A stretch of DNA of 6,243 nt from NCBI GenBank assembly GCA_005879205.1, contig VBLD01000183.1:1-6243 (forward strand), given 5' to 3'. The position numbers were made by a program, and so were the translations under genes. Below the pieces are notes generated by a model. That model did not search any database, had not been told where the DNA came from, and saw only the letters and a program-made list of their open reading frames with translations. Source of the DNA: Deltaproteobacteria bacterium. Lineage in GTDB: Bacteria; Desulfobacterota; Binatia; DP-6. Positions within the stretch are counted from its first letter, which is position 1; every line of letters begins with the position of its first letter. Shown piece by piece: positions 1 to 4,681 of the stretch.

Positions 1-95
1 CGGCCCCCGAGCGCGGCGCGCAGCCAGTAGACGCCGCCGGCGAGCGCGACGAGCGCCAGCAACCACGGCCACCAGCTGCGTTGCGGTCGATTCAC
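1..95 (-). CDS. N-terminus of a membrane-anchored protein, probably an RND/HlyD-type efflux adaptor (partial)
   Basis: Reading leftwards from a GTG at 95-93, an open frame of 31 complete codons runs off the window edge. It begins MNRPQRSWWPWLLALVALAG and continues GVYWLRAALGG. This is a short basic N-terminus (R3, R6), a Trp-rich interface (W8, W9, W11), then one hydrophobic segment at about residues 10-26. That is the usual N-terminal anchor of periplasmic adaptor (membrane fusion) proteins of RND or ABC efflux pumps. The GTG overlaps the tetR stop codon as GTGA, so the two genes should be translationally coupled, and a TetR regulator immediately before an adaptor gene is a very common efflux layout. 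The coding call rests on the overlap, the open frame and the membrane-segment composition. The adaptor assignment is inferred from context, because no lipoyl or barrel domain is visible. Another single-pass inner-membrane protein is possible. Confidence 0.6.
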   Translation of the reverse strand, partial: MNRPQRSWWPWLLALVALAGGVYWLRAALGG

Positions 96-751
96 GCTCG
101 CACCGGCCGTCGCTCGGCGACGATGCGCCGGCCCGTCTGCGTCCCGACGCCGCCCATGAAGACGTCGACCACCGCGGCGACGAGCGCGTCGAGACGGTCG
201 TCGTCGGTGCGATAGCGGTTCACCCCCCGCATCATCCCGAGCAGCATCTCCGTGGCGATCCGCGTGTCGATGCGACGGACCTGGCCGGCCGCCACCGCCG
301 CATCGAGGGTTTCGCGGATCACGCGCGAGAGCGCTCCGCGGTAGCGGAGCCACTCCCGGGCCTCGCCGGTCGACTTGTGCTCGCTCCGGTGGATCAGCGA
401 GAAGAAGAAGCGTCGATCCCAGAAGAAGGCGAGCGTGCGGTGCACGATGCGGTGGACCTTCTGCGCCGGCGGCTCCTCGGTTCCGACCGCGGCCTCGAGC
501 TCGACCCGCAGGCGCTGGATCCCGTCGAACATGACCGCGAAGTACAGCCGCTGCTTGCTCGGAAAGTACCGGTAGAGCGTGCCCTTGCCCACCCCGCACG
601 CTTCGACCACGTCGTCCATCTGCACCTCGTGGTAGTCGCGCCGCGCGAAGATGGTCTCCGCCGCGCGCAGGATCCGGTCGCGGAGGCCCGGGGTGGGCGG
701 GCGGCCGCGACGGGGGCGGGGGAACGCGGGCTGGGAAAGAGGCGGGGACAT
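92..751 (-). CDS. TetR/AcrR-family transcriptional repressor
   Basis: A 219-residue one-component regulator of normal TetR length. After a basic, Pro-rich leader (RGRPP at 15-19), the TetR DNA-binding domain spans about residues 23-70: helix 1 (RDRILRAAETIFARR), then the helix-turn-helix VVEACGVGKGTLYRYFPSKQ at 48-67, an almost canonical TetR signature. Residues from about 80 to 205 are the helical ligand-binding and dimer domain, which diverges between members, so no ligand can be read; its aromatic-rich patch (FFWDRRFFF, 109-117) could line a hydrophobic pocket. The ATG at 751-749 is chosen because the domain starts properly after it and a palindromic operator lies only 6 bases upstream. 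No Shine-Dalgarno sequence is visible, and the operator occupies that space. The stop overlaps the next gene's GTG. By family rule it represses itself and the downstream membrane-anchored gene until a small hydrophobic ligand binds. Confidence 0.95.
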   Translation of the reverse strand: MSPPLSQPAFPRPRRGRPPTPGLRDRILRAAETIFARRDYHEVQMDDVVEACGVGKGTLYRYFPSKQRLYFAVMFDGIQRLRVELEAAVGTEEPPAQKVHRIVHRTLAFFWDRRFFFSLIHRSEHKSTGEAREWLRYRGALSRVIRETLDAAVAAGQVRRIDTRIATEMLLGMMRGVNRYRTDDDRLDALVAAVVDVFMGGVGTQTGRRIVAERRPVRA

Positions 752-757
752 TTATTT

Positions 758-771
758 ACGGACCGGTCCGT
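758..771. promoter_or_regulatory. Putative TetR operator (perfect 14-bp palindrome)
   Basis: ACGGACCGGTCCGT is a perfect inverted repeat with no spacer, in an AT-rich patch (TTTATTTA on one side, TTTCATAAATAT on the other) that stands out from the GC-rich surroundings. It ends 6 bases before the tetR ATG. Palindromes of this length with a GGACCGGTCC-like core are typical targets of TetR dimers. Its position over the expected transcription start fits autorepression. The palindrome is seen directly; its recognition by this TetR is inferred. Confidence 0.65.
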
Positions 772-775
772 TTCA

Positions 776-804
776 TAAATATGGGGCGGCAACGGCTGGG
801 TCAA
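776..804 (-). promoter_or_regulatory. Possible sigma-70-like promoter for tetR
   Basis: On the minus strand, TTGACC (804-799) matches the -35 consensus at five of six bases. It is followed 17 bases later by TATTTA (781-776), a weak -10; CATATT at 783-778 with a 15-base spacer is an alternative. Transcription would start inside the 758-771 palindrome, leaving a leader of only about 18 bases without a clear ribosome binding site. The -10 match is poor, so this is tentative. Confidence 0.35.
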
Positions 805-929
805 GGCCCTCCTGTTGAATGCACCGGACCCCGATTTGGTTGACCCGCCCCCGCGGTCCGATCGGGCGAGGGCGCTCAGCGTGCGGATTTAGGCGGGAGT
901 GAGGGGTCGAGCGGCGCGTGCCGCCCGCG

Positions 930-1673
930 TCAGGTGGAAGCCTCGCCGGCCGCGGCGGTCGCCGCCGGGAGCTCGATCGCCGGCGGCGTCGGAACCTCGC
1001 GCTGGACGCTCACCGCGATGCCGCGGCGATCGAGCGAGGCGAATGCGTCGCGCACGCCGACCAGGTCCGCCGCGGCGGCGTCGGGCGGGAGCGTCACCTC
1101 CAGGTGGGTTCCCCGTCCGGCGCGCAAAGCATCGTCGCGGATCGTCTCGATCGCATAGATGGTGAGCGCCTCTGCACGTTCCAGGGTCGCCTCGCTGGCA
1201 CCCGGCGGAACGAGCCGCGATTTGATGTCGAGCCCGAGCGGCAGCACGAGCTCGCGGGGCCGGCGTCCCCGCATCGACGCCACGACGATGTCCACGAGAT
1301 CCCGATAGGTGCGCACCTCGTCCATCCGGCGCGCACTCAGGCTGATGTCGAGCGTCGACTCGAGGACCACGGCGAGCTCCACGAGGTCGAGGGAGTCGGC
1401 GGCGAGCTCGTCGGTGAGCGACGCCTCGGGGGCGAGCTCGCCCGGATCGACGCCGAGCACCTCCGCCACCAGCCGCCGCAGCTCGGGCTCGATGCCGGCC
1501 TGCACCGTCTCGCCGTCGGTGTCCCGCGCCGAGACGCGGGTCGAGCCGGAGCTGCGTGGCGCTCCCTGGGCCCCCGTCGCGGCGGCTCTCCGGGTCTGTG
1601 CGGGACTCACGACCGCTGCGGCGACTCCAAACACCAGGAGCGCCGAGCGAAACATTCCACGGATCGAGTTCAT
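930..1673 (-). CDS. Signal-peptide-bearing acyl/peptidyl carrier domain protein with unknown C-terminal domain
   Basis: A 247-residue protein in three parts. Residues 1-25 look like a signal peptide: R5 and R9, then a hydrophobic run ALLVFGVAAAVVS and a possible cleavage after SPA (23-25). Residues 26-60 are a low-complexity Ala/Arg/Ser linker. Residues about 62-136 match an acyl carrier protein: LRRLVAEVLGVDPGEL, then DELAADSLDLVELAVVLE with S94 in the DSL motif that receives 4'-phosphopantetheine, then YRDLVDIV. Residues 140-247 form a domain I do not recognise, ending in a Pro/Ala-rich tail. Free ACPs are about 80 residues and cytosolic, so export is unusual because carrier modification happens in the cytosol. 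An internal GTG start at V57 would give a cytosolic form, but the hydrophobic leader is in frame from the ATG. The segment could also be a membrane anchor, and R28-R29 leave its orientation unclear. The gene diverges from a LysR regulator across a T-N11-A box. Ribosome binding site is weak (GGGCGA). Confidence 0.8.
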   Translation of the reverse strand: MNSIRGMFRSALLVFGVAAAVVSPAQTRRAAATGAQGAPRSSGSTRVSARDTDGETVQAGIEPELRRLVAEVLGVDPGELAPEASLTDELAADSLDLVELAVVLESTLDISLSARRMDEVRTYRDLVDIVVASMRGRRPRELVLPLGLDIKSRLVPPGASEATLERAEALTIYAIETIRDDALRAGRGTHLEVTLPPDAAAADLVGVRDAFASLDRRGIAVSVQREVPTPPAIELPAATAAAGEAST

Positions 1674-1731
1674 GACGTTCGCCCGGCATACGGTCCGGCT
1701 CCGGATCGATCAAATAGATAATCTCGCGGGG

Positions 1732-1754
1732 ATCGTTCGATTTTCTCTAACGAT
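1732..1754. promoter_or_regulatory. LysR-type T-N11-A operator
   Basis: ATCGTT at 1732-1737 and AACGAT at 1749-1754 are perfect inverted 6-base arms separated by exactly 11 bases. This gives the T-N11-A arrangement known for LysR-family binding sites. It lies between the divergent genes, 54 bases before the LysR ATG and 58 bases before the carrier-domain ATG. It overlaps or abuts the region where a -35 element for the minus-strand gene would fall. Seen directly; binding by the adjacent LysR is inferred. Confidence 0.65.
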
Positions 1755-1793
1755 TGCGCGGCACCCATTGCCGGCGCGCGGCCGCACTGGCAT

Positions 1794-1800
1794 GAGGAGG
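1794..1800 (+). promoter_or_regulatory. Ribosome binding site fixing the nhaR-like start
   Basis: GAGGAGG is a strong Shine-Dalgarno match 8 bases before the ATG at 1809. It decides the start for the LysR gene. Confidence 0.85.
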
Positions 1801-1808
1801 GCACGGCC

Positions 1809-2708
1809 ATGGAATGGCTCAACTACCACCATCTCCTCTACTTCTGGGTGGTGGCCCGCCAGGGGAGCGTCACTCGCGCCGCCGCGGAGCTCCGGCTGGC
1901 CCAGCCGACGGTCAGCACGCAGCTGCGCGCGCTGGAGCAGGGGCTCGGCGAGAAGCTCTTCGCGCGGACCGGACGGCGGCTGGTGCTCACCGACGTTGGC
2001 CGCCTGGTGCTCCGCTACGCCGACGAGATCTTCGGCCTCGGCCGCGAGCTGCTCGAGACCGTGAAGGGACGGCCGACGGGGCAGCCGATGCGTCTCACCG
2101 TCGGCATCGCCGATGCGGTCCCCAAGCTGATCGCGTACCGTCTGCTCCAGCCCGCGCTCGCCGTCCCCCAGCAGGTGCGCATCGTCTGCCGCGAGGACAA
2201 GCCGGATCGTCTCCTCGCCGAGCTCGCCGTCCACGGATTGGACCTGGTGCTCAGCGATGCACCGATCGGCCCGTCGACGAAGATCCGCGCCTTCAACCAT
2301 CTGCTCGGCGAGTGCGGCGTCACCTTTTTCGCGACCGCTGCCCTCGCGCGCACCTGCCGCCGCGGCTTCCCGCGCTCGCTCCACGGTGCCCCCGTCCTGC
2401 TGCCCACCGACAACACGGCGCTCCGCCGGTCGCTCGACGAATGGTTCGAGAGCGAGGGCGTCCGTCCGCGGGTGGTGAGCGAGTTCGAGGACAGCGCGCT
2501 GCTGATGGCGTTCGGGCAGGCGGGGATGGGCGTCTTCGCAGCCCCGTCCGCCATCGAGCGCGAGGTTCGCAGCCAGTACGGCGTCGTGACGGTCGGCTGC
2601 CTCGAGGTGCTTTCGGCGCGCTTCTACGCGATCTCGGGCGAGCGTCGGCTGAAGCACCCGGCGGTGGTCGCGATCTCCGAGACGGCGCGCCAGCGGGTGT
2701 TCGGGTGA
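1809..2708 (+). CDS. nhaR: NhaR-like LysR-family transcriptional regulator
   Basis: A 299-residue LysR protein of standard length. The N-terminal start NYHHLLYFWVVARQGSV (5-21) closely resembles E. coli NhaR (NYHHLYYFWVV, from memory). The winged helix-turn-helix follows, with AAAELRLAQPTVSTQLRALE at 24-43, then GEKLFARTGRRLVLTDVG at 47-64 and the linker helix LVLRYADEIFGLGREL (66-81), another NhaR hallmark. The effector-binding domain (about 94-299) keeps NhaR-like features: GIADAVPKLIA, LDLVLSDAPIG at 144-154, EFEDSALLMAFGQAGMGVFAAPS (225-247) and a C-terminal KHPAV. NhaR activates a Na+/H+ antiporter gene in E. coli, but no antiporter lies in this window, so the target here is probably different. 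A T-N11-A site lies upstream. The gene leads a tight operon with the methyltransferase (16-base gap) and phosphoesterase, and diverges from the carrier-domain gene. Family confident; ligand and exact targets unknown. Confidence 0.95.
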   Translation: MEWLNYHHLLYFWVVARQGSVTRAAAELRLAQPTVSTQLRALEQGLGEKLFARTGRRLVLTDVGRLVLRYADEIFGLGRELLETVKGRPTGQPMRLTVGIADAVPKLIAYRLLQPALAVPQQVRIVCREDKPDRLLAELAVHGLDLVLSDAPIGPSTKIRAFNHLLGECGVTFFATAALARTCRRGFPRSLHGAPVLLPTDNTALRRSLDEWFESEGVRPRVVSEFEDSALLMAFGQAGMGVFAAPSAIEREVRSQYGVVTVGCLEVLSARFYAISGERRLKHPAVVAISETARQRVFG

Positions 2709-2724
2709 CGGGCCGAGTGGAACT

Positions 2725-3336
2725 ATGGGTCTCTACCGAAGGTTCGTACTTCCGCGGCTGATCGACTTCGCCATGAAGAACGAGGCGGCAACGGCCCGCC
2801 GTTCGGGACTCATCCCGAGGGCGACGGGCGCGGTCCTCGAAGTCGGCATCGGGTCGGGCCTCAATCTTCCCTTCTACTCCTCGGCGGTGACGCATCTGCA
2901 CGGCGTCGATCCGTCGGCCCAGCTCCTGTCGATGGCACGCAAGAAGATCGATGGTTTGACGTTTCCGGTGGGGCTCGTGTGCCAATCGGCCGAACGACTG
3001 CCCGTGGACCGCGAGAGCATCGATACGGTCGTGACGACGTGGACGCTGTGCAGCATCGGGGATCCGCTCCAGGCGCTTCGAGAGATGAAGCGGGTGCTGA
3101 AACCGGGCGGACGTCTGCTGTTCGTCGAGCATGGCGCGTCCCCGGACCCGGGCGTTCGGGCCTGGCAGCGCCGCATCAACCCGTTCTGGAGGAGAGTCGC
3201 CGGCGGCTGCAACGTCGACCGGAACATCGACGAGTTGATCCGATCGGCGGGATTCGACATCGCGCAGCTGGATACCGCCTACCTCCCGGGGCCGCGACCG
3301 CTCACCTACACGTACGAGGGCTCCGCGTCGTATTGA
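2725..3336 (+). CDS. Class I SAM-dependent methyltransferase, METTL7/TMT1-like
   Basis: A 203-residue class I methyltransferase. The SAM-binding glycine loop is VLEVGIGSGLNLPFY at 37-51 (motif I, E39 and GxGxG), D62 in GVDPS is the acidic residue expected to hold the ribose, SAERLP sits at 88-93, and TTWTLCSIGDP at 104-114 carries motif IV. RVLKPGGRLLFVEHG at 123-137 is the conserved strand/loop after it. The later block WQRRINPFWRRVAGGCNVDRN (147-167) is the feature I associate with METTL7 (TMT1A/B), whose human members methylate alkyl thiols, and with many bacterial relatives annotated only as methyltransferases. The human enzymes carry an N-terminal membrane anchor; here only a short partly hydrophobic start (FVLPRLIDFAM, 7-17) is seen. 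It starts 16 bases after the LysR stop with a weak GAGTGGA ribosome binding site, so it is probably cotranscribed. Substrate not readable; thiol or phospholipid headgroup are candidates. Confidence 0.9.
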   Translation: MGLYRRFVLPRLIDFAMKNEAATARRSGLIPRATGAVLEVGIGSGLNLPFYSSAVTHLHGVDPSAQLLSMARKKIDGLTFPVGLVCQSAERLPVDRESIDTVVTTWTLCSIGDPLQALREMKRVLKPGGRLLFVEHGASPDPGVRAWQRRINPFWRRVAGGCNVDRNIDELIRSAGFDIAQLDTAYLPGPRPLTYTYEGSASY

Positions 3337-3346
3337 GGGACGCAGG

Positions 3347-3859
3347 GTGTTGCCGGTGGCGCGTCGCGCGACGCATCGTTTGCCGGAGCACATCGTCGGT
3401 GTGATCTCCGACACGCACGGTGTGATGCGGCCGGAGGCGCTGGATCGGCTGCGCGGATCCGATCTCATCGTCCATTGCGGAGACGTCGGAGCGCCGGCGG
3501 TCCTGGACGCACTTCGGGCCCTGGCCCCCGTCCGGGCGGTGCGGGGTAACAATGATCGGGGCCCCTGGGCCCGCGAGCTGCCCACCAGCGACGTGATCGA
3601 GGTGGGGAGCCACGTCCTCTACGTCATTCACGACGTCGGGGACCTCGACCTGGAGCCGGCGGCCGCGCGGTTCACGGCGGTGCTCTCCGGCCATTCCCAT
3701 CGCCCGCTCGTGGAAGAACGCGGAGGCGTGCTCTTCGTCAACCCGGGAAGCGCGGGCCCCCGCCGTTTTTCTCTGCCCGTCGCGGTCGCGCAGCTCGTCC
3801 TCTCTTCCGGGCGTTGCGATGCGCGCATCATCGAGCTCGGGGTGGCGACGGCGACGTAA
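3347..3859 (+). CDS. YfcE/MJ0936-type metallophosphoesterase
   Basis: A 170-residue calcineurin-like phosphoesterase of the small YfcE class, a two-metal hydrolase of phosphodiesters or phosphomonoesters in the cytosol. Metal ligands are visible in order: D22 and H24 (SDTHG), D46 (HCGD), N68 in RGNND (66-70), H95 (VIHD), and H116 and H118 in SGHSH (114-118), followed by NPGSAGPRRF at 132-141. The HGH seen in YfcE is replaced by HDVGDLDLEP at 95-104, which I recall as a known variant, so activity is likely retained. The start is a GTG 10 bases after the methyltransferase stop, with GAGGG 7 bases upstream; an in-frame TTG at 3350 and GTG at 3356 are alternatives, and the first 15 residues are outside the fold. 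It is the last gene of the LysR-led run. No specific substrate can be named. Confidence 0.92.
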   Translation: MLPVARRATHRLPEHIVGVISDTHGVMRPEALDRLRGSDLIVHCGDVGAPAVLDALRALAPVRAVRGNNDRGPWARELPTSDVIEVGSHVLYVIHDVGDLDLEPAAARFTAVLSGHSHRPLVEERGGVLFVNPGSAGPRRFSLPVAVAQLVLSSGRCDARIIELGVATAT

Positions 3860-3876
3860 AGGCGCCCTTCGTCGCC
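3850..3876. terminator. Hairpin at the convergent gene junction (possible terminator)
   Basis: GGCGACG (3850-3856) pairs with CGTCGCC (3870-3876). Inside it AAGG (3859-3862) pairs with CCTT (3866-3869) around a 3-base loop, with a 2-base bulge between the two stems. The hairpin spans the phosphoesterase stop codon and lies 53 bases beyond the beta-subunit stop, so it could act on both converging transcripts. There is no T-tract on either side, so a standard intrinsic terminator is not supported. A second weak stem, TGTCC/GGACA, is at 3884-3901. Confidence 0.3.
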
Positions 3877-3928
3877 AGCATCCTGTCCGGCGCACTGGAC
3901 ACGCTGTCCCGTGAGCCGATGTGAGTCG

Positions 3929-4681
3929 TCACTGCTTGATGACGCCGAGCGGATACGTCGGCACGAGATGCTTCTCGAGAAAGGCCGGACCCTGATCCGG
4001 CGTCACGAACCAATCGGTCGGGCACATCGTGAGAATTTCCACCAGGGAGAATCCCTTGCCATCGAGCTGGGCGCGGAACGCATCGTGCAGATACTGCTGC
4101 GCGAGCTTGATGGCCGAGGGCGTATGCGCCGCGGCCCGCGCCACGTAAGCCGCGCCTTCCAGCTGGGCAACCAGCTCGCAGATCTTGATCGGGCTCCCAT
4201 GACGCTCCCGGTCGCGCCCCCCGACGGTGGTCTTCGTGTGCTGCCCGAGCACCGTGGCCGCGGTCATGTGCCCCCCGGTCTCTCCGAACACCGCATTGTT
4301 GAACACGATCGCGGTGAACTTCTCGCCCCGGGCTGCGGCGTGGATCACCTCCTGAAGCCCTTCCGACACCATGTCGCCGTCGCCCTGCATGGTGAACACG
4401 AAGGCATCGGGGCGCACGCGCTTCACACCCGTGGCCACCGAGGGCGCGCGCCCGTGCAGCGCCTGCATGACGTCGACGTCCATGATCATCGGAAAGGCCG
4501 TGTAGCAGCCGATCCCCGCGACGCAGATCGTGCGCTCGCGCAACCCGAGCTCGCGGATCAGCTCGAGCATCATGCGAAGCGCGACGGGCTCACCGCAGCC
4601 GGGGCAGAGCGAATGCTCCGCGCGGAGCAGGAGGTCCGGCGGCTCGAAGACCTTCTCGAACGATGCGGGAACGTCCGTCAT
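3929..4681 (-). CDS. 2-oxoacid:ferredoxin oxidoreductase, beta (TPP-binding) subunit
   Basis: A 250-residue TPP-binding subunit of the KorB/VorB/PorB family. The complex decarboxylates a 2-oxoacid oxidatively to acyl-CoA and passes electrons to ferredoxin. CPGCGE at 26-31 gives the first two cluster cysteines (C26, C29); C53 or C59 (ICVAGIGC) and C220 (MCPTDW) supply the rest, so the proximal [4Fe-4S] site seems complete. The TPP and magnesium motif runs from GDGD (100-103) to NN (128-129), the usual spacing. GETGGHMTAATVLGQHTKTT (133-152) and GGRD are family hallmarks. The ATG at 4681 is chosen because it overlaps the alpha stop as ATGA and places the CPGCG motif at its normal distance from the N-terminus. 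The same frame stays open far upstream through alpha, but that extension is not coding. It is the last gene of the operon. Substrate is probably a branched-chain 2-oxoacid or 2-oxoglutarate; it is not decidable from this subunit. Confidence 0.95.
   Translation of the reverse strand: MTDVPASFEKVFEPPDLLLRAEHSLCPGCGEPVALRMMLELIRELGLRERTICVAGIGCYTAFPMIMDVDVMQALHGRAPSVATGVKRVRPDAFVFTMQGDGDMVSEGLQEVIHAAARGEKFTAIVFNNAVFGETGGHMTAATVLGQHTKTTVGGRDRERHGSPIKICELVAQLEGAAYVARAAAHTPSAIKLAQQYLHDAFRAQLDGKGFSLVEILTMCPTDWFVTPDQGPAFLEKHLVPTYPLGVIKQ

Larger units (their letters stand above)
1674..1808. promoter_or_regulatory. Divergent promoter region between the carrier-domain gene and nhaR-like gene
   Basis: This 135-base intergenic stretch has a locally AT-rich core (about 1709-1750). 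It contains GATAAT at 1717-1722 on the plus strand (five of six -10 bases, but no good -35) and TATCTA at 1720-1715 on the minus strand, an activator-dependent-looking -10. Other symmetric elements are TCCGG-CT-CCGGA (1694-1705) and GATCGATC (1704-1711). The main regulatory site is listed separately. The layout fits a LysR autorepressing one way and activating the other. Confidence 0.45.

Noticed and set aside
911..924. GCGGC-GCGT-GCCGC stem just past the carrier-domain stop, as a terminator
   Set aside because: Only 5 bp with no T-tract; such stems occur by chance in sequence this GC-rich.
918..1721. Long plus- and minus-strand frames overlapping the carrier-domain gene (also 889-1713 minus)
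   Set aside because: They lack domain similarity and are dominated by Arg/Ala/Gly. The 930-1673 reading contains an ACP motif and a signal-like leader.
1710..2657. A 315-residue minus-strand frame antisense to the LysR gene
   Set aside because: It is compositionally a shadow, while the LysR reading has clear domains and a strong ribosome binding site.
2320..3585. A 421-residue minus-strand frame across three plus-strand genes
   Set aside because: Arg/Pro/Ser-rich shadow without domains, covering genes with intact motifs.
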